NCBI RefSeq assembly: GCF_963676685.1
Contig: NC_092347.1
Coordinates: forward strand, 85,686,592-85,750,591
Length of the DNA stretch: 64,000 nucleotides
Direction: 5' to 3'
Origin: Mytilus edulis
Lineage: Eukaryota; Mollusca; Bivalvia; Mytilida; Mytilidae
Of this stretch, positions 9,663 through 20,857 are shown one piece after another (position 1 is the stretch's first letter; each line of letters opens with the position of its first letter). Made by a program: the position numbers and the translations under genes. Under the pieces are notes generated by a model. That model saw only the letters and a program-made list of their open reading frames with translations. It had not been told where the DNA came from and made no database searches.

Positions 9663-10242
9663 TATCCAAAACTGAATATAAATTATTTTTAAGAAGTATA
9701 TAAAACAGAATAATTTAGAAATACATGTAACAACGGATTAGGCAATTATTGTCCATTGTTCAGATAATCTGCTAAAAACTGTCTTTGACACGTAGATACG
9801 AAGTCCATTATCGGATTAGTAGAAACATACAGTTTAAACCAAAGATAATTGTGTGGGAATATTTGAGCTAAAAATGACAATTGAAAGATATAGTAATTAA
9901 AGTCAGAAAGATGATAGTCCAAATAATTAGCATGCTTTTCGTCCGGTCATATTATCCAAAACTGAATATAAATTATTTTTAAGAAGTATATAAAACAGAA
10001 TAATTTAGAAATACATGTAACAACGGATTAGGCAATTATTGTCCATTGTTCAGATAATCTGCTAAAAACTGTCTTTGACACGTAGATACGAAGTCCATTA
10101 TCGGATTAGTAGAAACATACAGTTTAAACCAAAGATAATTGTGTGGGAATATTTGAGCTAAAAATGACAATTGAAAGATATAGTAATTAAAGTCAGAAAG
10201 ATGATAGTCCAAATAATTAGCATGCTTTTCGTCCGGTCGTAT
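9663..10242. repeat. 290-bp tandem duplication
   Basis: Two head-to-tail copies, 9663-9952 and 9953-10242. They look identical by eye until the last bases (gtccggtcat versus gtccggtcgt), so the event is recent or the copies are homogenised. Each copy carries the same minus-strand frame, complete as 10036-10248 in the second copy, with a protein-like stretch (HLSDFNYYIFQLSFLAQ) ending in LNNGQ-stop. I do not recognise the product; it could be a fragment of a terminal exon. Confidence 0.9.
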
Positions 10243-10387
10243 AAGCAACAGTCTTGTCTTCTTTTAATTGCATTCTTATGGAGGATAAACACCATTAGGG
10301 TCCAGTTAATTTAGAAAGGAAGACTTCATAAATAGTAAAAAACTTTTACAGGTTCACGAATATCAATAATGTGGTCATTTTACAAAA

Positions 10388-10606
10388 CTTTGATTTTTTT
10401 GAAAAACTAAGGATTTTCTTATCCAAGAAAAAAAAAATACCTTACCCGTATTTGACACAACATTCTGGATCCTCAATGCTCTTCAACTTGTGACTAGTTT
10501 GGCTTTTTAACTATTTTGAACTTAGCGTCAATGATGAGTCTTATGTAGACGAAACTCGCGTCTGGCGTATTAGGTTATAATAGTCCTTGTACTTTGAGAA
10601 CTAAAT
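10388..10606 (-). repeat. RepC dispersed repeat
   Basis: The words actaaggattttcttatcc, gagtcttatgtagacgaaac and cgcgtctggcgta are the reverse complement of the copy at 18509-18716. Confidence 0.7.
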
Positions 10607-10649
10607 TGGGTTTTATCAGGAAAAAAGTATAACGTTTAGTAAACGAGTT

Positions 10650-10740
10650 TAATTTGAACATATAAATTCCCACGGGAACCAGGTGGGCTACTCTTTTTGC
10701 CGATGTTCCATATCATATGATTTCTATCAGGTAATCATAA
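10650..10740 (+). pseudogene. Penelope-like RT relic
   Basis: The stretch cccacgggaaccaggtgggc followed by ctctttttgccgatgtt matches, base by base with decay, the GIPMGTN...LLADLF segment of the better copy at 45331-45400. Only about 90 bp remain. Confidence 0.45.
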
Positions 10741-10804
10741 TGAAATAAGAAGGAAAAGAATCTCACATCATCCATAAACTTCATGTTCTGCAATAGTTTA
10801 ATAC

Positions 10805-11020
10805 AATTGAGAATGGAAATGGGGAATGTGCCAAAGAGACAACAACCCGACCATAGAAAAAAACAACAGCAGAAGGTCACCAACAGGTCTTCAATGTAGC
10901 GAAAAATTTCCGCACCCGGAGGCGTCCTTCAGCTGGCACCTAAACAAATATATACTAGTTTAGTGGTAATGAACGCCATATTAATTTCCAAATTGTACAC
11001 AAGAAACTGAAATTAAAATA
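10805..11020 (+). repeat. RepA dispersed repeat
   Basis: Begins with ttgagaatggaaatggggaa and continues through the words cccgcacccggaggcgtcc and cttcagctggc. It is co-linear with 63391-63600. Confidence 0.75.
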
Positions 11021-11338
11021 TATAGTTTATTTCAACCAGAAGCAATATAGGTATATCATAAATATATACATGTATATCACAACAGAACATTTTAAATACA
11101 ATCGGAGGCAAGACTACGTACTATAATTCATTCAGAGGATTTTCATGAACATTTTTTATCTGTTGCGTATTTCAAGTATTTTCCTAAATTAGACAATTCT
11201 GATTCATTATTTGTTGACAATAAAGTTGATGTCGTCGTACTGAACAATTCAAAATTTGGAGGCTTTCGATATTTAGTTTTTTGGATAAAAAAAACTACTT
11301 CTTAATTGATTTCATTATAAAATTCAAATTAATATATT
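11021..11338. other. No recognised feature
   Basis: AT-rich sequence between RepA and the duplicated segment. Nothing else seen. Confidence 0.4.
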
Positions 11339-11825
11339 GTCTACGTTAATCTGCAATTATTCTTCTACCTATGGTTTATTGCTTGAGATTTATCTGCTTA
11401 TTCAATGTCCAGATCCTGATGGTGCGTTTGATAAACAAGAGTGGTTACTACACTTAAACAAAATGTCATGTATTACAAATAGAAGAAGGAATAATTCATG
11501 CTTGAAACTCGTTAATGTTAAAAAGACTAGTTTTTGTTCTGTAAACAAGAGTTTAATCTACTTATATGACACATTCCATACAAAAATGTTGAAATATTAT
11601 TCGACAAACATTATTATCAACATATTTTCTTTATTTTGTTCATCGGACCTTTTGCACGAAGAATTTTTTTTTTCGAATTGAAATTATAAATACTTTACAT
11701 CAAATACAAACAGGTATACTTATCAATGTTATTTCTATACAATATAAATCACTATTATACCGAAATCAAAACCAGGAAGCCGATCTAATTTTTTTTTATA
11801 CATACAAGTGTGGACACAGATCAAT

Positions 11826-12960
11826 GTGGATAATATGTTTGAATGTTTGACGGTGTTTTCTGATAAAAAAAAATCTGTTTCCCCCCTCCCCCACAGTGGC
11901 AGCCATCCTCAATATCAGACCAGTACCAAACACTAAAAATGTGTAGTGTTTGAAGACCTGTTGGTGACCCTCTGCTGTTGTTTTTTATTTGGTCGGGTTG
12001 TTGTCTCTTTGACACATTCCCCATTTCCATTCTCAATTTTATTTTCTTTCAATATTTGGGTTTTATGTTCAAGATTTACTTGGATGAGACACTTTATGTA
12101 CACAATATATGGATTACCAAAATTTCGTCTTGTGTCTGAAAAACGACATGTTTGCCAGTTACGTTGCTTTCGCCGGGAAATGTGAATATTCTGACACGAA
12201 TACAACTATAGCTGCGTAAGGGTTCTGTTGATCCATAAATCAAAATATGCATGTGGTAGAATAAGAATTTAGGAAGAACTTGAGTGCCTTTGTAAGGTAT
12301 AAAGTAATTTATTAATATTTTTAATTGTTTTTGATCTAAAGTAGGGAAGGCAATTCAAGACTGCACATTACTGGAAAACAAAGAAATAATGTTGTTAACG
12401 TCAAATACGTCAATAATGTAATACAAATAGACAGGAAATACTAAAAAAAAAAAAAAAAAAAAAAATTTAAATCTGCTAACCGAGTCCCTGTGGTCAAGAG
12501 ACATTATTAGATTATTTCACTGGTCAACTGAGAACAAATTTCACTGACAAATAGAAATGTTTGCATATATACTTATGCTTACGGTGAAGTTGAAGTTACC
12601 CTTTTTTGATGCAAAATATCCAAAAGAAATGATAGATGTCCAGCTGGCGATATACGATGACCTAATTTTGGGAGAAAATATAAAATAGAGAACTTTATCA
12701 AAATTTCACGGAGCTGAATTTCCGGATTATATAAATCGAACGTTTTGAAAAATCTTTCAGGTTTCCCACACAAGACGAAGGTGTCAAGTTAAGAATTTTG
12801 AAACAAAAAGATCATATCAGCGATACAGGCCTAATTTATATGTATGTTTATGTGCTTCGTGTCAACCCCATAACAAATTAAAAGTTAATTTAAAGTTTTC
12901 AAATAATATACTTCCGCCCGCCATGATCCAGTAAATATATATTTTGTTATAAGTGTAGTT
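11826..12960. other. Copy A-specific insertion
   Basis: This stretch has no counterpart in copy B. It contains a reversed RepA fragment (11935-12045) and a run of about 23 A (12443-12465), which suggests retroposed material. The open frames at 11946-12205 and 12579-12773 lie in or beside repeats and show no motif. Confidence 0.5.
11935..12045 (-). repeat. RepA fragment
   Basis: Reverse complement of the RepA start: gaagacctgttggtgaccct through acattccccatttccattct. Confidence 0.75.
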
Positions 12961-13349
12961 AATCAGACACATTTTCTGATATTTAAAGATCTAAGACCAC
13001 GAGCACATGTTGCTGGAATAGCTATATATAGGTTCATATGAATATATCAATTACTACATTTTCTTAAAAAGTATAGTTTTAGGATAGGATGACTTGTCTC
13101 TTTAAACTCCACCGTCAAATATAACGACCATTTACACTAAGTGACTTCACGATTTGAGTTTTCCTCGAAGCTCGGTATTTTTGGAGACTACTTTTTACAC
13201 TGTGGACGCTTATGCTGCAATTTCCTGCCTATCTAGTGATTGACGGGAATATGACTTGTTGATTATGAGATACTTTGAATTATGCTCTTGATTTTTATTG
13301 ATTGAATCGATTTTAGTTTCTAAAGGTACATTGTGTACTCTGACATTAT

Positions 13350-13664
13350 TCATTCTCTGGACAAGTAACAAATTAACAGCACATGGATATCGTTCACTTT
13401 TCTTGAACTTAATTGTAACACTTTTGCATTGAAATAACAAGATATATAGTCTCTCAGATTTCTATTTAGAGTAGCACTTGTTTTAAATGTGAAGTTATGT
13501 AAATGTTTTGTAAGAGGTGAGACTTCAATTAAATATTGTCTATGAAAAAAGTGTTTTAAATCTGCTGGGTTTAAAAAAACATATAGACGAAAAGAAAACT
13601 CTCCTACAAAAGATCGTTGATTTACTGCTTTGGCCTTTAGGTTTAAAATATCAAGAACAAACAT
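13350..13664 (-). pseudogene. Unknown frame conserved in duplicated segment, copy A
   Basis: A 104-codon minus-strand frame. Its core, PADLKHFFHRQYLIEVSPL, recurs as PADLKHYFHRQYFIEVSPL in copy B, and the following HLHNxTFKTSATL is also shared. Conservation of this stretch above the surrounding DNA suggests an old coding exon or mobile-element gene. The upstream part is out of frame between the copies, so at least one is broken. I do not recognise the family. No signal peptide or catalytic motif is visible. Confidence 0.35.
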
Positions 13665-14706
13665 GGTATATAATAAGATTATATTGGGACACTAGACTGT
13701 TTATTGTATTCTTTTAAATCTTTTACTTACAATATCTTCTGTTGATAAAATCAACTACTTCTAAAGATTGAAGACTTAATGGCAAAAAACAAACACAAAT
13801 AAAATAAAATGAATCAGCCAGCTTATTGGAAGGAAGCTAACACGGAAAAGAATATTTCAAGTTTGACTTATCTGAAAATAAGGTGCATGCATTAAGTCAA
13901 ATCTTTCTCATTTTGAAAGCGCTAGAATCCTTTGGTAATAATGTTGGAATTGTGAAAAGGATGTTCTTCCAGAGATAATATTATCTATTATCGCCAAGGG
14001 TAATAAAAAGTCGTTGTGAAATGTTTATAGTGCATGCAACACGTTACAGGTAAAACGATTGAAGTATCAATTGAGTGTTGAAATAATTGAAAAATATATT
14101 ACCATAGTATACATCAAATGTTCAAGTGCAATATATTAAAACCCCAGTCCCACTAGGCCACGATCGCACTACGATCTGTGAAAAAAATGCAAATTTTGAT
14201 GATCGTAGTGCGATCGTGTAGATCGCAGTAAGGTCGTATCACGGTCGTGTTGAGGTCTTCAAGATCGTGAAGAGCGTGGCCAACTTTTAACATGTTCAAA
14301 ACAATCGTGGTGCGGTCGTGGCGAAATCAGGTCGTAGTAGAAGCGTAGTGAGAACGTACTAAGATCGTAGTAAGATCGCAAAGGTCGCTGTACAATCGTA
14401 GCGAAAGCGCGATTCTATTCGGAGAGACTGCGCTACGATCGCACAGCGACGTTATCACGATCTCACTACGACCATCACGTTCTCACTGCGACCCAACTAC
14501 ACTTCCACTACGACTATACCACGCTGTTCACGACCATAGTACGATTCTAGCAAGCCTTTGCCGTCCTCATCACGCTCTCCTTACGACCTGACTACGTTCA
14601 CACTACGACCATCATTCTCATTGTCATTTTCACATAAAATATATAAAAAAGCTCCCTAGATTTTGTTTGTTTAAATGTAATTATCCATTTGCTCTAACGG
14701 CTCAAC

Positions 14707-14932
14707 CATGCTTCTCGTTTTTATATAGATTATACCGTTGGTTTTCCCGTTTAAATGGTTTAACACTAGTAATATATTAGGTCCTTTATAGCATGCTGAT
14801 TGATGTGAGCCAAGGCTCCGTGTTGAAGGCCGTACCTTGGCCTATAATGGTTTACTTTTATAAATTGTTACTTGGATGGAGAGTTGTCTCATTGGCACTC
14901 ATACCACATCTTCCTATATATATTGATACATC
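14707..14932 (+). repeat. RepB repeat, fullest copy
   Basis: Runs from cttctcgtttttatatagat through gccaaggctccgtgttgaag to gagttgtctcattggcactc and accacatcttc. It is nested inside the TTAA-flanked element and serves as the reference for the other RepB copies. Confidence 0.75.
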
Positions 14933-14994
14933 TATGTCATCTCTGCTATCGTTTACTAACATATCGTCATTGAGCTTTATGGACCAGCAATAGG

Positions 14995-15120
14995 TTGTAA
15001 TTTAGGTTGGATTGGTCGGTCGGACATCTCTGCTTGATCAGGATTCGTTACTTTGCTCCCTCTGCCTCTACATCAACTCCTACCACCATGCCCACGTGTT
15101 CTGGTAGATTTTGGTGGCAT
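14995..15120 (-). pseudogene. Relic of a coding start inside TTAA element
   Basis: From an ATG at 15118-15120 (minus) the frame reads MPPKSTRTRGHGGRS and then meets TGA; beyond it the frame continues as CRGRGSKVTNPDQAEMSD. The basic Arg/Gly-rich start resembles N-termini of transposon-encoded or nucleic-acid-binding proteins. It may be what is left of the autonomous parent gene after internal deletion. No domain is recognisable. Confidence 0.3.
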
Positions 15121-15656
15121 GACTGTATTGTTTCCGAGAAATCTACGATTGAATCAGAAATAGATGGAATTGAACTGTATTGATATTGAACACGATGTTG
15201 ACGTTATTGCTGAGAACGTAGTAAGATCGCGCTATGAACGTAGTATAATCGTGGTAAGAACGTGTTATAATCGCAGTAAGATCGTGTTGCAATCAGATAA
15301 GTTGTGGTATGCTCGTAGTGAGAACGTGTAGAGCGTAGAAAGATTTTGACAAGCGTAGTTAGGTCGCAGAATAAGCGCGTCGAGAACGTGGTATAATCGT
15401 AGCGGGATCTTTGTAGAAGCGTAGAGAGGACGTAGTAGCATCGTGAAAGCAACGAAAATTTACGTTTTCATGCTGCTCATACCGCGACCTCACCACGATC
15501 TAAATTTATTTTTAGATCGCGGTGAGCGTGGTGCGATCGTGGTCTAGTGGGACTGGGGCTTAACAAGGAAATAAATGGCCTGTAAAAACCTGAAACAGTT
15601 ATAGCCCAGTGCGATCGTCTCTGTAGGTGAGACAAAAAATACTAGCAAGGCAAAAT

Positions 15657-15765
15657 ATTCATTGTTGAAGGCTGTACGGTGACCTATAGTTGTTAATGTC
15701 TGTGCCATTTTGGTCTTTTGTGGATAGTTGTCTCATTGGCAATCACACCACATCTTCTTTTTTAT
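15657..15765 (+). repeat. RepB-related repeat fragment
   Basis: Words gttgaaggctgtacggtgac and gatagttgtctcattggcaa followed by accacatcttct; a variant of the RepB 3' half. Confidence 0.65.
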
Positions 15766-16070
15766 ATTGTAGATTTCCTTTTTCTCCGAGAAGCCATACT
15801 GTTAAGTAATCCGTAAAAAACTTTCAAAAGTTCAAAACTAAACTTTGCATATATATTGAAAGTGTTGTATTAATTCCAGAATAATATTATTGGTAATACA
15901 AGAACTGCTAACGAAACTGATCGAAAGAAGAAAACAGCGTTATCTATCAAAATAATTTTAATAATGATTATTTTAACGGCTATGGTCTGACCGCTATCTG
16001 ACTGCTAAGCTTTTAAATTCTCGACGAGACACAGAAACAAAAACAAACACCCGAAAGTCGTTATGGATCA
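15766..16070. other. No recognised feature
   Basis: AT-rich spacer between RepB and the MITE. Nothing else seen. Confidence 0.4.
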
Positions 16071-16074
16071 TTAA

Positions 16075-16323
16075 GGTGGTACCTAACACTACAGGGAGAT
16101 AACTCTGTAAAGTCAACTAAACGTTTTAATTACGTTGTGTTGTAAAAGAAATATTTTAGCTTCTCAATGATCAAAATTGGTGTTTGACAAATTACTATAT
16201 AACCAGTGTGATTTTTCTGACAAAACGGTTGGTTCAAAATTTTTTAATTTTTTATATTTTTGTTAAAATTTTATTTAAATTAAACGAGCCAAATTAATTT
16301 TAGTGAAAGTGTTGGGTACCACC
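16075..16323. mobile_element. MITE with TTAA duplication
   Basis: 249 bp flanked by TTAA (16071-16074, 16324-16327). Ends ggtggtacctaacac and gtgttgggtaccacc are inverted repeats with one mismatch. The interior is AT-rich and non-coding. The TTAA target points to a piggyBac-like or Kolobok-like helper. I recognise it as a frequent mussel MITE (from memory). Confidence 0.85.
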
Positions 16324-16453
16324 TTAAGAGAAGAATTTCTCAAACGAGCAATATCATAGGATCAGATTTCCCTATGTTATACGTCATCTAATGAGATGCA
16401 GATTTTATAGATATTCTTATCTCTGAAAACCCGGATGTTGCGGACAAGGAAGT

Positions 16454-16912
16454 ACACCACTAATTCATGGTCCCATTGCTTTCTATGTTAAATTACTCCA
16501 TTTCAAGCAGGCACACCTCTTTTATTTTAAGTTCAAATAAAGTGGCAATCATTGCATGTCAAAGCAACACTTTATGGTGTCTTCTACTGAAAAAATCAAC
16601 ATACCTTTAATTGCATATAAGAAAGAACTGGTTCCCGGAACTTCGGATGTACCAAAACAGGTACTTCAGATCTGACAAACAGACAAAATGTACCCTCTTT
16701 TTAAAATTTGGTGCAGTTTTTTTAATATTTAAAATTAAAAGTCCAAAAGTGTTTTACAATGATCACCAGTCCTTCAGCTTTCATTTGATGCCAAAAATAC
16801 CTAAATATCCTACATATTTTGAAAGTTACACTCATGCGTAGGAACTATTTTGCGTTAAATATGTACTACTTTCTGGTATGTGCTTTCTGGCCATGCCCGA
16901 ATTAGTGGTGTT
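16454..16912. mobile_element. Possible TIR element
   Basis: acaccactaattcatgg (16454-16470) and ccatgcccgaattagtggtgt (16891-16911) are inverted with a small gap, bounding about 460 bp. The frame at 16611-16841 inside shows no motif. The target duplication was not resolved, so the boundaries are uncertain. Confidence 0.45.
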
Positions 16913-17852
16913 ACACCACAAACACTCAGCATGATTGTATTACTGGTAACATGCACAGCAGTAAAGCATATCAATTTGTAAAACTGGAAAGTAAACATTT
17001 ACATTGTGTTTAACTATTTCAATATATTATAATAAATAAATTAACAAAAAATCTAACAAAATGTACAGTTAAATAGATTTTTAGTGTTTTATATTAATTA
17101 AGCGTACGTGTATTATCAATCTTAACAAATTTTTCATTATTCTAAATTTCCCCTTTAGAGAACAGATTTTACTTTATTTTTTGTTGTTGTATTTTTACCT
17201 GCTGGAAATGTAAACAATTATACAGTTCATACTATAATGAATAAGTTTCACAATAATCCTAATAAAAAGGATTATCTGATCAATAATCACTGGCAGATTC
17301 AATTTTGAAGTAAATTATCTGACTCAATAGAATGTACTTTTTTGCATTCTATTATTGTGTAGAATGGTAGATTTTGGCATGGAAAGACACATTTAACTAA
17401 AAATGAATTAATTTTAATCTGGAACACAATATAAGAATTAATATTCCAAATATATGATTTTGGTCTTGGTTAAGAGTGTCTTTGAAATATATATATATAT
17501 ATATATATTTGGTTGAATAAATCCCCTGCATTTCATTGACTGGCAAGGTCAAACATTAAAGTTGTCAAAGCCTACTAATTCGAATTCGAACACTATAGAG
17601 TCTATATCATACATATACTTGAAACATTTGTTAACAATTTTTGTATTTTGGTATGTTGAAAATGTTATCCAGCGCTATTAGGTGGGGAAGTGCTATTTTG
17701 CTAAAACTACAATTTAAAGTTCGAATATTTTTTTTCAATATTCGTTCATGATAAAAAAAAAAAATCTACCTTCAATATCCTTTCGTTACAAAACTCAAAC
17801 AAACATATGATCTACGTTAATCTTTTTTTTTTTTTAGTTTTTTTTTTTAAAT
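16913..17852. other. No gene; (AT)n microsatellite
   Basis: AT-rich sequence with a perfect AT dinucleotide run at about 17487-17508 and poly-T/poly-A stretches at 17728-17763 and 17823-17848. No coding signal. Confidence 0.5.
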
Positions 17853-18508
17853 CTACGTTAATCTTTACTTATTCTCCCACCTAAGGTTTATTGCTTGAGA
17901 TTTATCTGCTAATTCAATGTTCAGATCCTGATGGTGCGTGAGATAAATAAACGAGGTTACTAAGTAATATAAACGTAAACAAAATGTCATGCATAACAAA
18001 TAGAAGAAGGAATAATTCATGCTTACCACGCATTGAGGTTAAATAACTTTTTCTGTAGACAAGAGTTAAATCTACCAATTTTTAATTAGTATGGTTCATC
18101 AGACCTTTCGCACGAATACACTATTTTCTAAATTCAAATTAGGGGTACTTTACATCAAATACAAACCGGTATAATTGTCAATGATGATTCTCAAACAATA
18201 TAAACCACTTTTATAATAAAAACAAAAACAAGAAGCCGATCTCAATTTTTTGTGTATACATAGCAGACAAATGTTCTGGAATATACACTATGGATGCATA
18301 AAGATCTAAGACCGCGAAAATATTTTGAATATAACAATTACTACAGTTTCTCAAATAAAATAGTTGTTTAAAAAAATGGATGACTTGTTCCTTTAAATTC
18401 CATCGTCAAATATAACGAGCATTTACACTTAGGGACTTAGGTAGTTCGTTTGTTTTTGTGATTTTACTTTTTACACTATGGACGCATATGCTGCAATGTC
18501 CTGCTAAT

Positions 18509-18716
18509 AGTTATCAAAGGTACCAGGATTATAATTAAGTACGCCAGACGCGCGTTTCGTCTACATAAGACTCATCAGTGACGCTCAAATCGAAATATTT
18601 ATAAACCCAAACAAGTACAAAGTTAAAGAGCATTGAGGATCCAAATTCCAAAAAGTTGTGCCAAATACGGCTAAGGTAATCTATGCCTGGGATAAGAAAA
18701 TCCTTAGTTTTTCAAA
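18509..18716 (+). repeat. RepC repeat, full copy
   Basis: Runs from tagttatcaaaggtaccagg through cgccagacgcgcgtttcgtc and agagcattgaggatcc to gataagaaaatccttagttt. It interrupts the sequence shared with copy A, so it post-dates the duplication. No polymerase III box was identified, so a SINE origin is unproven. Confidence 0.75.
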
Positions 18717-18967
18717 AAGTTCACACTTTTGCATTGAAATAACAAGACATGATCTCTCATAAATCTATGTAGAGTAGCACTTGTTTTAAATGTCAAGTTA
18801 TGTAAATGTTTTGGAAGAGGTGAGACTTCAATAAAATATTGTCTATGAAAATAGTGTTTTAAATCTGCTGGGATTAAAAAACATATAGACGAAAAGAGAA
18901 CTCTCCAACAAAAGATCTTTGATTTACTGTGTTGGCCTTTAGGTTTTAAAACATCAAGAACAAACAT
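18704..18967 (-). pseudogene. Unknown frame conserved in duplicated segment, copy B
   Basis: An 87-codon frame matching the copy A frame at 13350-13664 through PADLKHYFHRQYFIEVSPL and HLHNLTFKTSATLHR. Its N-terminal part is in a different frame from copy A, and its C-terminus runs into the inserted RepC repeat. It is therefore a broken copy. Family unknown. Confidence 0.35.
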
Positions 18968-19429
18968 GTTATATAATAAGATTATATTGGTACAGTAGAC
19001 TGTTTATTGTATTCTTTTAAATCTTTTACTTACAATACCTTCTATCCATAAAACCATTTCTAAAGGTTAAAAAATTAATGGCAAGAAACAAACACAAATA
19101 AAATAAAATGAAACAGCCAGCTTATTGGAAGGAAGCTAACACTGAAAAGAATATTTCAAGTTTGACTAATCTGAAGATAAAGTGCATGCATTAAGTCAAA
19201 ACTTTCTCAATTTGAAAGCGCTAGAACCCTCTGGTAATTAATGTTGGAATTGTGAAAATGATGTTCATCCAGAGATAATATTATCGCCAAGAGTAATAAC
19301 AAGTCGTTGTGAAATGTTTATAGTGCATGTAACACGTTACAGGTAAAACGATGGAAGTATCAATTGAGTGTTGAAATAATAAAAAAAAAATATTACCATA
19401 GTATACATCAAATGTTTAAGTACAATCCA

Positions 19430-19433
19430 TTAA
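19430..19433. other. Related empty site (TTAA) of the 14140 element
   Basis: Copy B reads caatccattaacaaggaa with a single TTAA, where copy A reads the same flanks on either side of the 1420-bp element. This fixes the element ends and its TTAA duplication. Confidence 0.9.
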
Positions 19434-19526
19434 CAAGGAAATAAATAGCCTGTAAAAGCCTGAAACGGTTATAGCCCAGTGCGCTCGTCTCTGTAGGTGA
19501 GACAAAAAATGCTAACAATGCAAAAA

Positions 19527-20574
19527 AAATATTTCTATGCAGTTGAGTAAACAGTTATGTGCGGGTACAATACATTGGAAGACAACTGTGAAAAAGAAAA
19601 TTATAATACGAGCAATACAAAAAAAAAAACTAAAACTGCAGAATTATAAGATCTGACACAGCCATATACTTATAGGTGTTCCGATGCAATATTTATAAAG
19701 TATATGTCTCTTTTTTTTCTTTTCACAGGCATCCATGAAGCTTAAGGTGTATGAAAACATATACATATGTTATAATATGTTTTGTTATATTTAGCAGAAC
19801 TTGGAAATGGGTTACTTGTATTTAAATCTTAGATGAAGTGCTATTTTCAAGCTAAATTTCTGGAAATAATTCAATAGCTAGATAAAAGAAACGTATGTTT
19901 TTGATCAGAATAAAAACGTTGACTTTTTATAACTATGGTAATATATCTGTCCCTTTGGAATAGATTCTATTTTTATAATTCAAATTTTCAAGTATTCTTT
20001 TCGGTTGTTACATATTTCTCATTAAGCTATATTCACAAACCTTTTCAACATACCATTTCTTGTACAACTTATGCGTGGTTACGTTTATCGACGAGCTTGT
20101 GAAAAGCCCGTCATAGATAGTAAGACCGGTTGACTCAAGAAAAAATGTATCGAGGAACAATATTTCTAAAACTTTCCTTTAACAATAAAGATATCGATGA
20201 CATCAATTTAAGCAATATCCTTCATCATGAATAATTTCACCTGCTTTTTTTTTTTATTTAAAGAGCACAAGCTCTTCCAATAATATTTTTGACCTATATC
20301 CCACCTACAACAACTAAAACTTTCAATAACAAAACAAATATTGCAGTATCTCAATACTGACAAATTTACAAACATAAACGAAACTCCTGATTCTGACTAC
20401 GCTATTTACCTATTCATATGTAATCCCATCTGGAAACATTATTACTCATGACTCGAACATTGTTAAAACTCTTCTCTGCAATATATGTTAACGAAAGAGT
20501 CAGATAATTGTGGAACTAAATCCATAAATTCGAAACATGACTTTGAAATGATATAGGATTGAGTCAGTGATGAC
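19527..20574. other. No recognised feature
   Basis: AT-rich sequence without gene-like frames or recognised repeats. Confidence 0.4.
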
Positions 20575-20695
20575 TGAAAAAAGAAGGACAACAGATACGA
20601 GAGGGACAGTCAAACTCAATGATCGAAAATAAACTGACAAGACCATGGCTAAAAATGAAAAAGACAATCAGACAAATAATTTATTACTATATTAC
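20575..20695 (-). repeat. Penelope-like 3' tail
   Basis: Antisense words gagagggacagtcaaactca, aaataaactgacaag and ccatggctaaaaatgaaaaa match the tail ends at 26009 and 46137. Confidence 0.7.
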
Positions 20696-20857
20696 CTCCA
20701 TGACAGTAAATTATTGAGATAAAAACTCACAGTAAAACTGCTTGATAACGGAATAATATATCGGATCATACTGTAAATTCATTTATTTTCGTGGGTATCA
20801 ATTTTTGTGGATCGAGGAAAATTTTAACATATACTACCAAGCTACTAATAAAATAGA

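Larger units (their letters stand above)
14140..15559. mobile_element. TTAA-flanked TIR element made of 'gatcgtag' words
   Basis: 1420 bp between TTAA copies (14136-14139 and 15560-15563). The ends are inverted repeats: the left reads ccccagtcccactaggccac and the right is its complement with one change inside the first 20 bases (gtggtctagtgggactgggg). The related empty site with a single TTAA is at 19430-19433. Most of the length is a degenerate run of short words (gatcgtagt, gatcgcagta, gaacgtagt) that flips orientation near 14415, so the left part is itself a large imperfect inverted repeat. TTAA targeting is known for piggyBac and Kolobok transposons, but no transposase is seen. A RepB copy (14707-14932) and a short relic of a coding start (15120, minus) lie in the middle. 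Confidence 0.85.
11339..15656 (+). repeat. Segmental duplication, copy A
   Basis: Co-linear with copy B (17853-19526). Shared words run from ctacgttaatct through gatcctgatggtgcgt, agatctaagacc, tcaaatataacga and agcgctagaa to gtctctgtaggtgagac. Copy A is longer because it received an insertion at 11826-12960 and the TTAA-flanked element at 14140-15559. Copy B instead received a RepC repeat. Divergence is moderate, with many substitutions and small indels, so the duplication is older than the insertions. Confidence 0.85.
17853..19526 (+). repeat. Segmental duplication, copy B
   Basis: Partner of copy A (11339-15656). It lacks the insertion at 11826-12960 and the TTAA element, and carries a RepC insertion at 18509-18716. 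It begins after a poly-T tract and ends near gcaaaaaaaat at 19526. Confidence 0.85.

Noticed and set aside
12443..12465. Poly-A run as a processed-pseudogene tail
   Set aside because: No cDNA-like sequence or poly(A) signal precedes it; it may just be a retroposed repeat end or slippage.
15204..15452. Minus-strand frame rich in Tyr/Arg/Ser
   Set aside because: Translation of the gatcgtag word array; not a protein.
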